From assembly GCF_002900965.1 (NCBI RefSeq), contig NZ_PJOM01000005.1, positions 157,991-221,990 of the forward strand: 64,000 bases of DNA. The letters run 5' to 3'. Under the pieces are notes generated by a model. It searched no databases, was not told the origin of the DNA, and was given only the letters and a program-made list of their open reading frames with translations. Below are positions 34,807-43,802 of the stretch, in pieces; the stretch's first letter is position 1; every line of letters begins with the position of its first letter. Origin of the DNA: Pseudotabrizicola formosa (GTDB lineage Bacteria > Pseudomonadota > Alphaproteobacteria > Rhodobacterales > Rhodobacteraceae). The position numbers and the translations under genes are program-made.

Positions 34807-35672
34807 TTCAGCCACCGTTCAGACCGCGCGCGCAGCCAGATATACAGCGCATTGGCCAGCCCGGTGATCACGATCATCCCGAAGGCCAGGGCATAGCCCA
34901 GATTGGGGCTGCCCAGCACGTCGCCCCGGATCTGGGCAAACAACAGGATCGGGGCAATGTTCAGCGACGGTCCGGTGAGCGCGATGGCCGTGGCGACAGC
35001 GCCAAAGGCATTGGCAAACAGCAGGGCCATGGTGCCAAGGATTGATGGCAGCAGGATGGGGAAGCCGACCATGCGCCAGTATTGCGGCCCGGTGGCCCCC
35101 AGGATCGCCGCCGCCTCGCGCCATTCGCGTTTCAACCCGTCCAGTGCAGGGGTGATGATCAGGATCATCAGCGGGATCTGGAAAAACAGATAGGTCACCG
35201 TCAGCCCCCAGGCCGACAGCAGGTTCCAGCCATAGGCGCGCAGGTTGATGCCGAATTCGGTGCGCAGGTACAGGGTGATGATCCCGGCTGGCCCCACCGT
35301 TGCGATGAAGGCAAAAGCCAGTGGCACACCAGCAAAATTCGAAGCCACGCCAGAGAATGTCATCAGCGGGTTGCGCAGGCCTTTTGCCGTATTGCCCACC
35401 GTGATTGCCGCGGCCATCGCAAAACCGATCACGCAGCCCAGCAGGGCCGACCAGAAGCTGATCTTCACCGAAATCCAATAGGCGTTGCGGATCGTCGGCG
35501 TGTTGAGGCCGATGATGTTGTCGAGCGTAAAGTCGCCCTGCGGGGTCCGGAAGGCGCCGATGACGATATAGAGCGTCGGCAGGATCAGGAACAGAACGGC
35601 AAAGGCGAAGAACGGCAGCACGCCCAACCAGCGCAGGGGCAGATGTTGGCTCAGGGTCACGGGCTTGGCCAT
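34803..35672 (-). CDS. ABC permease (second system, PotB-like)
   Basis: A 289-residue permease with an N-terminal hydrophobic segment (LRWLGVLPFFAFAVLFLILP), then the conserved EAA loop REAAAILGATGPQYWRMVGFP. The start is taken at 35672; a further ATG at 35717 would add a basic stretch running into the intercistronic hairpin. Confidence 0.9.
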   Translation of the reverse strand: MAKPVTLSQHLPLRWLGVLPFFAFAVLFLILPTLYIVIGAFRTPQGDFTLDNIIGLNTPTIRNAYWISVKISFWSALLGCVIGFAMAAAITVGNTAKGLRNPLMTFSGVASNFAGVPLAFAFIATVGPAGIITLYLRTEFGINLRAYGWNLLSAWGLTVTYLFFQIPLMILIITPALDGLKREWREAAAILGATGPQYWRMVGFPILLPSILGTMALLFANAFGAVATAIALTGPSLNIAPILLFAQIRGDVLGSPNLGYALAFGMIVITGLANALYIWLRARSERWLK

Positions 35673-35724
35673 GCGGTTCGGTGCTTTCGCAGGCGACACC
35701 CTTGGGTGCCGGATCAAGAAGATC

Positions 35725-35749
35725 GGTCCGGCCCTAAGGGGGCCGGACC
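35725..35749 (-). terminator. Stem-loop between binding protein and permease genes
   Basis: A 10-bp perfect stem (GGTCCGGCCC with GGGCCGGACC, loop TAAGG) sits just after the binding-protein stop codon. No U tract is evident. It fits a role in keeping binding-protein mRNA in excess. Confidence 0.65.
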
Positions 35750-35766
35750 AGAGCTGTCAGGCTCTC

Positions 35767-36873
35767 TTATTCGACGACGTTTGCGCCGACAACGCTGTCC
35801 CAGCCGGCCTTGACGGCATCGGCATTGGCATTCACGGCGTCGATCGTCGGGAACACGGCGCGCTCATAGGCTTCTGCCGGCGGCAGGGCATCCATCAGCT
35901 CTTGCGGAACAACGCCCCGCGCCACCAGATCGTTGAAGCGGATCGGGTGGCAGTAACCCGCCAGCCAGCCCAGCTGACCTTCGTCGCTGTAGAGGTATTC
36001 CATCCACAGTTTTGCGGCATTGGGCTGCGGCGCATAGGCAGAGATCGCCTGAACATAGACCCCGGCCAGCGTGACATCCGATGGCACGATCACCTCAACC
36101 GGTGGGTTGCCGCCCAGCGAGTCGCGGGTCGCCAGGGCATTGTAGTCCCACTGGATGACGATGGGCGTGGTGCCCTGGGCCAGTGTGCCGGCCTTGCCGA
36201 TGACCGGCACGAAATTGCCCGCGTCGTTCAGCTCTTTGAAGAACGCAAGCCCGGCCTCGGCTGCTGCCGCACCGGGTTCTGCACCGCGGGCCATCCCGGC
36301 GGCCAGAACACCCAGAATGGCCTGGTTAGAGGCGCGCGGGTCGCCTGCCAGAGCCACCTGTCCGACATATTCCGGCTTGAGCAGGTCTGCAAAAGAGGTT
36401 GGCGGGTTCGGCACCAGATCGGTGTTCACGGCAAAGGACATCACGCCGTAATAATCGCCGTACCAATGGCCGTCGGCATCCTTGGCGTCATCGGGGATCG
36501 TGTCCCAGGTCGAGACCTTGTAGGGCTGCAGCAGGTTTTCCGCCTGAGCTGCCGGGCCGAAGGACAAGCCAATGTCCAGCACGTCGGGCGCTTGCGGGCC
36601 CTTGTTGTTCATATTGGCCTTCACAGCCTCAATCTCATCTGCCGAACCGGCATCCGGGTTCAGCTCGTTGACGGTGATTTCGGGGTATTTTGCCTTGAAC
36701 CCGGCGATCACGTCGCCATAGCCACACCAGGAATGCGGCAGGGCAATGGTGGTCAGCATGCCTTCGGCTTTTGCGGCGGCTTCGAGCTCGGCCATCGACT
36801 GGGCCGATGCCAGCGGTGCGGTCATCAGCATCGCAAGGCTGGTCGTCAGCCCCAGCATTTTCTTTGTCATCAT
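35767..36873 (-). CDS. ABC substrate-binding protein (family 1, PotD/FbpA-like)
   Basis: A 368-residue periplasmic binding protein; signal peptide MTKKMLGLTTSLAMLMTAPLASAQ. The mature protein has the family-1 fold (ITVNELNPDAGSADEIEAVK, PDVLDIGLSFGPAA, GYYGVMSFAVNTDLV-like block YGDYYGVMSFAVNTDLV). Ligands of this group include polyamines, ferric iron and aminoalkylphosphonates, and the sequence does not decide between them. It is the first gene of the operon; the start at 36873 follows GGGAGAG. It may supply the same nitrogen metabolism as the neighbouring gamma-glutamyl cluster, but there is no direct link. Confidence 0.85.
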   Translation of the reverse strand: MMTKKMLGLTTSLAMLMTAPLASAQSMAELEAAAKAEGMLTTIALPHSWCGYGDVIAGFKAKYPEITVNELNPDAGSADEIEAVKANMNNKGPQAPDVLDIGLSFGPAAQAENLLQPYKVSTWDTIPDDAKDADGHWYGDYYGVMSFAVNTDLVPNPPTSFADLLKPEYVGQVALAGDPRASNQAILGVLAAGMARGAEPGAAAAEAGLAFFKELNDAGNFVPVIGKAGTLAQGTTPIVIQWDYNALATRDSLGGNPPVEVIVPSDVTLAGVYVQAISAYAPQPNAAKLWMEYLYSDEGQLGWLAGYCHPIRFNDLVARGVVPQELMDALPPAEAYERAVFPTIDAVNANADAVKAGWDSVVGANVVE

Positions 36874-37250
36874 TGGAGTCTCTCCCGGTTGATCATTTCT
36901 GTCCCGCTTGCCTCTCCGTTCCGACTGCCCGATCAACCCGAACGGATTCGCGGTTTATCGGCGAAGGTTAAGGGCGCAGTGGCGAGTCAGACAAGCCACC
37001 TATCGCGGTCGTGTGACAATTTTTTCACAACAGGATAGGCTGAAACAATTATATCGGCTTTTCAGAGACTTTGTCCGGCGGCAGGTGGCGCTGATCGCCC
37101 ATTGCCTGGGCAGAATGGTGACCGTCAGGGGGCAGCGCCAGCGTGCCCCTTAGATCGGGGCGCTATTGCGGTCTGGCTTGTCAGTTGTCCCGCCTGTTGC
37201 CTTGTCGAGTGCCGTCGGCCACAGTTTGGTGCCAAGGACGGGTCTTGCCC
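36874..37250. other. Intergenic region between divergent ABC and B12 units
   Basis: About 380 bases without a credible gene. It must hold the promoter of the - strand binding-protein operon, but I see no clear -10/-35 pair. An imperfectly spaced dyad, TGTGA-N8-TCACA (37012-37029), is the only symmetric element. The remainder has weak open frames in all directions, judged to be chance. Confidence 0.5.
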
Positions 37251-37279
37251 TTGACTTTGAGGCGTGCAGATCCATAGAA
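37251..37279 (+). promoter_or_regulatory. Candidate promoter of the B12 uptake operon
   Basis: TTGACT (37251-37256) is followed after a 16-nt spacer by CATAGA (37273-37278), a fair -35 and a weak -10. Transcription would then start near 37285, just before the first conserved riboswitch element. Confidence 0.45.
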
Positions 37280-37280
37280 G

Positions 37281-37450
37281 CGCTGATCCAAGTTCCGGCA
37301 CGAAACCGGATGAAAAGGGAACACGGAAGGGGCAAGCCCCAGGCCGTGGCTGCCCCCGCAACTGTGAGCGGCGAGCGACGTTGAGAATACCACTGGGGCA
37401 ACCCGGGAAGGTCAACCGAGCGACGACCCGCGAGCCAGGAGACCTGCTTG
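37281..37450 (+). ncRNA. Cobalamin (adenosylcobalamin) riboswitch
   Basis: The conserved elements occur in order: AAGGGAACACGG (37315 on), GGCCGTGGCTGCCCCCGC with AACTGT (37332-37355), ACCACTGGGG and the B12 box AGCCAGGAGACCTGC (37433-37447). This is a standard cobalamin riboswitch in the leader of the BtuB-like gene, which begins 155 nt further on. Expression of btuB, and possibly the whole btuBFCD-cbiZ operon, should fall when adenosylcobalamin is plentiful. The leader after the B12 box could hide the ribosome site at 37587. Confidence 0.95.
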
Positions 37451-37601
37451 GATGATCATCCTTTCCGGGCGCGGGGCGTGCCACGGGAGCGGTTTTTCCG
37501 CAGCGGTGACACTCTCGCATCGTCTGTGGAAAGCATCAGGCTTTCCCGGATCAAACCGCATTGCGGGTCGTCTGACCCGTCCGGCCAAAGGAACGCATCA
37601 G

Positions 37602-39449
37602 ATGCATGGCATCTCCAGACTGGCACTTGTCTCCGCCCTTGCCACCACCGCCCTTGCCGACCCGATATGGGCACAAGACGGCGCTGACATCGCCCTTGAT
37701 GAAATCACGGTCATCGCCTCGACCGAACCCGTGCCGCTGGGGCGGACCGGGGCCACGGTGAACGTGGTGTCTTCGGAAGACCTTGCGGCTGCCGGAAATC
37801 AGTCGGCCGCAGCTTTGTTGTCGCGGCTGCCAGGCGTCAGCATGTCGCGCAACGGCGGGCTTGGCACTTCTACGGCATTGCGCATCCGTGGCCTTTCCGG
37901 CCCCTACATCGGCGTGCGTATTGATGGCATTGATGTGGCAGACCCGTCGGGCACCCAATGCGCCTATGACTTCGGGTCCACCACCTCGGGCGGCCTGTCG
38001 CGGATCGAGGTGCTGCGCGGTTCGCAATCGGCCCTGTTCGGGTCCGAGGCGATTGGCGGCGTGGTTGATATCACCACCTTCCGCGCCACCCAAGAGGGGA
38101 CCGAGGCGCAGGTCACGCTGGAGGCCGGCTCTGATGCGACCTATTCGGGCAGCGCATCGGTCGGCGTCAAGACTGACCGCGCCGAACTGGCCTTTACCCT
38201 GGCGCGGACGGTTACCGATGGCATCTCTGCCTATGCTTTCGGGACCGAGGATGACGCGTTCCGCGCGACCACCCTGTCCTTCTACGGATCTTACGCGGTG
38301 ACTGATACGCTGACCCTTGGCATGAATGGCTTTGCCCGAGACAGCTATTCGGAATTTGACAGCCAGTACGGGGATAGTGCCGAGACTGAATCCGGCAAGC
38401 TGCGGGCCCTGCGCGGGTTCGCCGCGCTTGCAGCAGGAGCGACAGAGCACGAGCTGTCCTTTGCGCGCACCACGACGGAACGTGATTATCCGCTGGGCTT
38501 CCTGCGACTTTACAGTGGGGAGCGCGAACAGCTTGCCTACAAGGGGCGCTGGCAGGCCGGAGACCGTCTGTCTGTCAACTGGGGCCTGGACCGGACGTCA
38601 GAGACCTTTGGCGCGGGATCAGCCAGCGGCACATCGCGCACCACGTCGGCCCTGACCGAAGTGCTCTATGCGCCCAGTGATGCGCTGGATCTGTCGCTGG
38701 CGCTGCGCCATGATGACCATAGCCAATTTGGCGGTCAGGCGTCAGGTCGCGCAGCATTGGCCTGGCGTCCGAACGGCGACTGGGTGATCCGTGCGGTCGC
38801 CGGAACAGGCTTCCGCGCCCCGTCGCTTTACGAACTTTATGGGCCGTTTGGCACCATCGGCCTGAGGCCAGAGGAAAGCCGCAGTTTTGAACTGGGAGCC
38901 GAATACCTGCTTCCAGCAGGCGGATCGCTGCAAGCCACCCTGTTTGACACGCGGATCGAGGACAAGATCGATTTCGTCAGCAGCAACTATCGCCAGACCT
39001 CAGGCACCACCCGCACGCGCGGCATCGAACTGATCGGGCGCACCGCCATTGCCGAGGGCTGGGAGGTGTTCGGAAACTACACCTTCACTGATGCCTCGCT
39101 GGTGTCGCGCACGGGTGTGACAAGTGAAGCAATCCGCGTTCCCCGCCATGATCTGGTGCTTGGGGTTGAAGGACGGTTGGCCGAAGGCTGGACCGGACAG
39201 GTCACCGTGCAGCATGTGGCCGGCCTCAAGGATGATTATTACGATCTGTCGATCGGCCCCTTTGGGGCTACCCGTCGGGTTGCGTTGCCGGATTATACGA
39301 TTGCCAATGTCAGCCTCGCCTATGAGGTCAATGACAAGACAACGGCCTATCTGCGGATCGAAAACCTGTTCGACGAGCAATACCAGACCGTCACCGATTA
39401 CGGTCAGCCCGGCCGTTCGGTCTTTGTCGGTCTGTCGGCCCAGTTCTGA
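37602..39449 (+). CDS. btuB: TonB-dependent cobalamin receptor (BtuB-like)
   Basis: A 615-residue outer-membrane receptor. Signal peptide MHGISRLALVSALATTALADPIWA, TonB box near DEITVIAS, plug domain (STALRIRGLSGPYIGVRIDG, SRIEVLRGSQSALFGSEAIGG) and a beta-barrel ending in the usual terminal aromatic (SAQF). The cobalamin riboswitch upstream and btuFCD-cbiZ downstream support B12 or cobinamide as ligand. The start at 37602 follows AAAGGAAC; the open frame upstream lies in the riboswitch leader and is not coding. Confidence 0.93.
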   Translation: MHGISRLALVSALATTALADPIWAQDGADIALDEITVIASTEPVPLGRTGATVNVVSSEDLAAAGNQSAAALLSRLPGVSMSRNGGLGTSTALRIRGLSGPYIGVRIDGIDVADPSGTQCAYDFGSTTSGGLSRIEVLRGSQSALFGSEAIGGVVDITTFRATQEGTEAQVTLEAGSDATYSGSASVGVKTDRAELAFTLARTVTDGISAYAFGTEDDAFRATTLSFYGSYAVTDTLTLGMNGFARDSYSEFDSQYGDSAETESGKLRALRGFAALAAGATEHELSFARTTTERDYPLGFLRLYSGEREQLAYKGRWQAGDRLSVNWGLDRTSETFGAGSASGTSRTTSALTEVLYAPSDALDLSLALRHDDHSQFGGQASGRAALAWRPNGDWVIRAVAGTGFRAPSLYELYGPFGTIGLRPEESRSFELGAEYLLPAGGSLQATLFDTRIEDKIDFVSSNYRQTSGTTRTRGIELIGRTAIAEGWEVFGNYTFTDASLVSRTGVTSEAIRVPRHDLVLGVEGRLAEGWTGQVTVQHVAGLKDDYYDLSIGPFGATRRVALPDYTIANVSLAYEVNDKTTAYLRIENLFDEQYQTVTDYGQPGRSVFVGLSAQF

Positions 39450-39502
39450 TGGTCTCTGGTCGGGCGGCGCAGGCGGCCCGGCCACTTTGCGAAAGGCGAT
39501 CC

Positions 39503-40354
39503 ATGATCGTTCAGGTGCTTCAACTGGCAGTCAGGCGGGTCTGTGCGGTGCTGTGCACCTTTGCGATCTGCACGCCCGGTCTTGCCGAACCGCCAAGCCG
39601 CGTTGTCTCGATCAACCTGTGTACCGATCAGCTGGCCATGTTGCTGGCTGAACCCGGTCAGCTGATTTCGGTGTCTTTTCTGGCCCAGGATCCGCGGTCT
39701 TCGGTCATGGTGGACCAAGCCATGGCCTATCCCGCCAACCGTGCCCTTGCGGAAGAGGTCTATCTGCTCAACCCTGATCTGGTCCTGGCCGGCACCTTCA
39801 CTGCGGGGGCCACCGTGTCGATGCTGAAGCGGCTGGGCATTCCGGTGGCGACCTTTCCGCCTGCCGCTTCCCTGGCCGAGGTGCGGCAGGGCATGATTGA
39901 CATGGGTGTTGCCCTTGGCCAGCGGGACAGAGCGGCGGCAATGCTCGCCCGCTTTGATGCCGGGCTGGCGGAAGCGGCTGGGGCCGCCCCGGACGATCGC
40001 CCTACAGCTGCCACTTATGCCGCCAACGGCTACACCCCCGGCGGGAACAGCCTGTCTGGCGACATCATCCGCGCTGCCGGTTTCCGCCATCTTGCGGCAG
40101 AGCTTGGCCTGACCCAAGGTGGCTTTCTGCCGCTTGAGGCGCTTGTTCTTGCCGCCCCTGATCTGGTGGTGGTGGGCGAGACCTATCCTGGAAATTCGCG
40201 CGCCGAAGAAATTCTGTCGCACCCGGCGCTGATGCAACTGCGCGGAGGGCGCGAGACCCTGGAAGACCGCGACTGGGTCTGCGGCCTGCCCAGCGTGGTG
40301 GATGCCGTCGCCCGGATGCGGCACGCGCGCGATGCCATCGGGTCTGTTCCATGA
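39503..40354 (+). CDS. btuF: Corrinoid ABC substrate-binding protein (BtuF-like)
   Basis: A 283-residue periplasmic binder of the BtuF/FhuD helical-backbone class. It has a signal peptide (VCAVLCTFAICTPGLAE) and the family block RVVSINLCTDQLAMLL. It delivers corrinoid to the BtuCD complex. Its stop overlaps the btuC ATG (ATGA). The assignment to B12 rests on the operon and riboswitch. Confidence 0.9.
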   Translation: MIVQVLQLAVRRVCAVLCTFAICTPGLAEPPSRVVSINLCTDQLAMLLAEPGQLISVSFLAQDPRSSVMVDQAMAYPANRALAEEVYLLNPDLVLAGTFTAGATVSMLKRLGIPVATFPPAASLAEVRQGMIDMGVALGQRDRAAAMLARFDAGLAEAAGAAPDDRPTAATYAANGYTPGGNSLSGDIIRAAGFRHLAAELGLTQGGFLPLEALVLAAPDLVVVGETYPGNSRAEEILSHPALMQLRGGRETLEDRDWVCGLPSVVDAVARMRHARDAIGSVP

Positions 40355-41337
40355 CCTTCCACAGGTTGCTCATGGGGCTGACGATTCTTGTCACGGCCCT
40401 GTTCACACTGTCGCTGGTCACCGGCGTGGCACCGGTCGGGGCCGGTGAAAGCCTTGCCGCGCTGCTGCGCGATGACGGTGGGCCGCTGACCATGGTGATG
40501 CGCGAGATCCGGCTGCCACGCGCGATCCTCGCCGTGATGATCGGTGTCAGTCTTGGGCTGTCTGGGGCGGCGATGCAGGGATTCTTGCGAAATCCGCTCG
40601 CAGAACCGGGATTGATTGGCGTCTCATCCTCTGCCGCTCTGGGGGCGGTTCTGGCCCTTCAGACCGGATTTGCAATGGCGTTCACGCTGGCACTGCCCTT
40701 TGCGGCCTTGCTGGGGGCAGTCCTTGGTGTGGGGGTGATCCTGTTTCTGGCCGGGCCGGGAGGCGGGGCCTTTATCCTGATCCTTGCGGGCATCGCCCTG
40801 TCGGCGCTGACTGCGGCACTGACCTCGCTGGTGCTGAACCTGTCACCCAACCCCTTTGCCGCGAACGAGATTGTGTTCTGGATGATGGGCTCGCTGGCGG
40901 ACCGGTCATTCTCGCATGTCTGGATGGCGCTGCCGATCATGGCATTGGGCTGGCTCGCATTGGCGCGCACCGGGCGCGGGCTGGAGGCGCTGACGCTGGG
41001 CGAAGATGCGGCGGCCTCGATGGGGTTTGATCTGGCGCGGCTGCGGCTTTTGGTGCTGGGCGGTGTTGCAGCCTCGGTGGGGGCGGCGACGGCGGTGGCG
41101 GGGGCGATCGGCTTTGTCGGGCTGGTGGTGCCACATGTGCTGCGGCCGCTGGTGGGCGGCAGCCCGTCGCGGCTTCTGCCAGCCTCGGCGCTTGGGGGGG
41201 CGGCGCTGCTTCTGGCGGCGGATATTGCTGTGCGGCTGGTCTTGCCGGGGCGTGACCTGAAGCTGGGAGTGGTGATGGCCCTGGTTGGGGCACCGATCTT
41301 CCTGCACCTGCTCTGGCGCATGCGGGGGCAGACATGA
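40351..41337 (+). CDS. btuC: Corrinoid ABC permease (BtuC/FecCD family)
   Basis: A 328-residue permease of the FecCD family with about ten membrane segments. Typical blocks are REIRLPRAILAVMIGVSLGLSGAAMQGFLRNPLAEP and the C-terminal GAIGFVGLVVPHVLRPLVG. The start and stop codons overlap those of btuF and btuD (ATGA at both ends), so the operon is tightly coupled. Confidence 0.93.
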   Translation: MTFHRLLMGLTILVTALFTLSLVTGVAPVGAGESLAALLRDDGGPLTMVMREIRLPRAILAVMIGVSLGLSGAAMQGFLRNPLAEPGLIGVSSSAALGAVLALQTGFAMAFTLALPFAALLGAVLGVGVILFLAGPGGGAFILILAGIALSALTAALTSLVLNLSPNPFAANEIVFWMMGSLADRSFSHVWMALPIMALGWLALARTGRGLEALTLGEDAAASMGFDLARLRLLVLGGVAASVGAATAVAGAIGFVGLVVPHVLRPLVGGSPSRLLPASALGGAALLLAADIAVRLVLPGRDLKLGVVMALVGAPIFLHLLWRMRGQT

Positions 41338-42077
41338 CCCTCCTGACGCTGAACAACCTGACAGCGCGACGCGGAGCCTGTCCAGTGCTGTCGGGCATAT
41401 CGCTGCAGGTTGGCGCGGGGGAATGCATTGGCCTGATCGGCCCGAATGGTGCAGGCAAAACCACATTGATGCGCGCAGCCCTTGGGTTGATGCCGTCCGA
41501 GGGGCAGTCGTCGCTGCTGGCGCTCTCGGCTTCGGCCCGCGCGGCGCAGGCCGCCTGGTTGCCGCAATCACCCGAAATTGCCTGGCCGGTGACGGTGCAG
41601 CATCTGGTGGCTTTGGGCGCGATGGCGCGGGGGCGCGGTCCGGATCATGCAAGCGTGGACCGGGCCATCGACCGCATGAACCTTGGCGCCTTTCGTGACC
41701 GCGCCGCAAATGGCTTGTCAGGGGGCGAGCAGGCGCGGGTGCTGATCGCGCGGGCGCTCGCGCAGGACACGCCGCTGCTGCTCACCGACGAGCCCATTGC
41801 CGGGTTGGACCCGGCCCAGCAGATCCGCACCATGCGCGTGTTCCGTGATCTGGCAAGCGAAGGGCGTTCGGTGATGGTGTCGCTGCACGATCTGGGGCTG
41901 GCCGCGCGCCATTGCACGCGGATCATTGTTGTGGACAAAGGCGGCATCGCGGCCGATGGCCCGCCAGAGGCCGTGTTGACCGATGCTCTTATGGGCCGTG
42001 TGTTCGGCGTGACCGCGTTCCGGGCCGAGACCGTGCAGGGCCCGGTCTTTCAGCCAATGGAAACGCTTGTCCCATGA
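41334..42077 (+). CDS. btuD: Corrinoid ABC ATPase (BtuD-like)
   Basis: A 247-residue ATPase with Walker A GPNGAGKTTLMR, signature LSGGEQARVLIARALAQ and Walker B LLLTDEPIAGLD. It energises BtuC. Its stop overlaps the cbiZ start (ATGATGA). Confidence 0.92.
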   Translation: MTLLTLNNLTARRGACPVLSGISLQVGAGECIGLIGPNGAGKTTLMRAALGLMPSEGQSSLLALSASARAAQAAWLPQSPEIAWPVTVQHLVALGAMARGRGPDHASVDRAIDRMNLGAFRDRAANGLSGGEQARVLIARALAQDTPLLLTDEPIAGLDPAQQIRTMRVFRDLASEGRSVMVSLHDLGLAARHCTRIIVVDKGGIAADGPPEAVLTDALMGRVFGVTAFRAETVQGPVFQPMETLVP

Positions 42078-42745
42078 TGACTGTCACGCTGGACCGCCCT
42101 TGGCTTGTGGCAGACCTTCAGCGCCCGCGCCGGATCTTGTCTTTTGCTCCGCATCGGCCCGGTTTTGTGACGGCCCGCCATGTTTTATGGCGAGAGGTGC
42201 GCAATGCCGACCTGACGACGGGTTTTGATGTGTCGGACTGGTTCGTCCGTGAGCTGGCGCAGCAGGGGCATGCAGAGGCGGTCGGCATGCTGACCTCGCG
42301 CGATATCGGTCGGTTTGTCCAGGCCGAGGCCCGGGTCGAGGGATATGAGGCTGCCTGTTTGGCGACTGTCGGTCTGGGCAATGCCGAAGCGGTCGGGTCG
42401 CGCCTGCCGATGCCACCGGGTCAAGGCGATTACGGCACCATCAACATTCTGGTGGTGATCACCCCGGGCCTGACCGAAGCCGCGCAGATCGAGGCGCTGA
42501 GCATTGCCGCACAGGCCCGCACGGCTGCCATCATGGACTGCGGGTTGCGCCTGCCGGATCGGCGCTACGCCACAGGCACCGGTACCGACTGCATCGCCAT
42601 AGCGGCCGATCCGGGGGGCACCGATTTTGCCGGGCTGCACACGGCCGTGGGGGAAGCCATCGGCCAGGCGGTGCGCGGGGCGGTGGCCCAAGGCGCGGCG
42701 GAATGGCTGGTCGAAAACGCGCCGGTGTCAAACCGACTCGGGTAG
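42074..42745 (+). CDS. cbiZ: Adenosylcobinamide amidohydrolase
   Basis: CbiZ cleaves the aminopropanol side chain of adenosylcobinamide (and in Rhodobacter sphaeroides of adenosylpseudocobalamin) to give adenosylcobyric acid, which is then rebuilt into cobalamin. The 223-residue protein shows the family blocks GFVTARHVLWREVRNADL, GMLTSRDI and LGNAEAVGSRLP, GTINILVVI. It is coupled to btuD, linking import to remodelling. The last 18 bases overlap the 3' end of the convergent LacI gene. Confidence 0.93.
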   Translation: MMTVTLDRPWLVADLQRPRRILSFAPHRPGFVTARHVLWREVRNADLTTGFDVSDWFVRELAQQGHAEAVGMLTSRDIGRFVQAEARVEGYEAACLATVGLGNAEAVGSRLPMPPGQGDYGTINILVVITPGLTEAAQIEALSIAAQARTAAIMDCGLRLPDRRYATGTGTDCIAIAADPGGTDFAGLHTAVGEAIGQAVRGAVAQGAAEWLVENAPVSNRLG

Positions 42746-43759
42746 GTGCAGATCCGGCGTCAGAAAATGCTGCCCCCCGGTCGGTTGCAGCCCATTCTGC
42801 GCTGCCTCCGCCGCAAGGACCACCAGATCGGCGCACAGCTGCGGCAGCGGTGTCGCGATCACCATTGTCACATGGCGGGAGATCAGTGCGGTCCTGCTTT
42901 CCGGCGTCAGCTCGTTGACGATCAGCGCCACGTCTCCGGGGACGCGGGTTTCGCGCAGCGCGGCAATCGCCCCTTCCATCCCACCGCCCGCGCAATAGAT
43001 GCCACGCAGATCGGAATGGCGGCCCAGCAGGTCCAGCGTCGCCTCATAGGTCAACTGCCGGGTTTCAAGGTTCACAAGCGTATCCAGCACATGAAACGCA
43101 GGCGCATGCTCGCGGATATAGCTGCGAAAACCGGTTTCCCGCAGTTCGTGCCCGTGCCAGCGGGTGCCGCCGATGAACACTGCAATCTTGCCGGGATCGC
43201 GCGAGGCAAGGCTGATCATCTGCGCCGCGATCCGTCCGACCTTCATGTTGTTCATGCCGATGTACTGTTGCCGCACCCCTTGGGCAAAATCGTTGAGCAG
43301 GGCAAAACAGGGTATCCCCGCTGCATTGATCCGCCGGACAGCCTCGGTCACCTCGGGGTGGGCGACAGCGGTCGCGGCAATCGCATCCACCTTGCCGACC
43401 ATGCCTTCCATGAGCGCGACAAAATCTGCCGGTGTCTGTGATGGGGCAAAGGTGATCTGCACGCTGGCCCGCACGCCAGCCGCCGAGGACACCGCCTTTT
43501 CGATCTCGGACCGGAACTGCTGGTAGAACGCCTGCCGCTCCTTGTGCAGCACGACGCCCAGCCGCAACCTCGGCCGCGCGTCTTGGACCCGTTGCCCGAT
43601 CAGCGGGGCCGCGTGGTATCCAATGCGCCGGGCCGCCTCATACACCCGGTTGGCCGTGTCTTCGCGCACCTTTTCGCGGGCATTCAACACCCGGTCTACT
43701 GTGGCCGGGGACAGTCCCGCCTCGCGCGCGACATCATGAATGGTGGGGCGGCGGGCCAT
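42728..43759 (-). CDS. LacI-family transcriptional regulator
   Basis: A 343-residue regulator: N-terminal LacI helix-turn-helix (TIHDVAREAGLSPATVDRVLN) and hinge, then a periplasmic-binding-protein-type sugar domain. It lies next to a GntR regulator and divergent from the sugar operon that starts at 44855, which it probably controls with the sugar or a sugar acid as inducer. It overlaps cbiZ tail to tail. Confidence 0.93.
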   Translation of the reverse strand: MARRPTIHDVAREAGLSPATVDRVLNAREKVREDTANRVYEAARRIGYHAAPLIGQRVQDARPRLRLGVVLHKERQAFYQQFRSEIEKAVSSAAGVRASVQITFAPSQTPADFVALMEGMVGKVDAIAATAVAHPEVTEAVRRINAAGIPCFALLNDFAQGVRQQYIGMNNMKVGRIAAQMISLASRDPGKIAVFIGGTRWHGHELRETGFRSYIREHAPAFHVLDTLVNLETRQLTYEATLDLLGRHSDLRGIYCAGGGMEGAIAALRETRVPGDVALIVNELTPESRTALISRHVTMVIATPLPQLCADLVVLAAEAAQNGLQPTGGQHFLTPDLHLPESV

Positions 43760-43802
43760 GATCCTCCCGGGGGTTTTCTTCGGTGTAACGGCAACGACAG
43801 CG

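Noticed and set aside
13908..36873. The two PotABCD-like systems as a recent duplication
   Set aside because: Gene order is opposite (ATPase first versus binding protein first) and the binding proteins belong to different subgroups.
37012..37029. TGTGA-N8-TCACA as a Crp/Fnr-type site
   Set aside because: The spacer is 8 and not 6, the centre is a T run, and no promoter could be placed relative to it.
37452..37601. An N-terminal extension of the BtuB-like receptor
   Set aside because: This stretch follows directly on the riboswitch, lacks a signal sequence at its start, and a good ribosome site and signal peptide begin at 37602.
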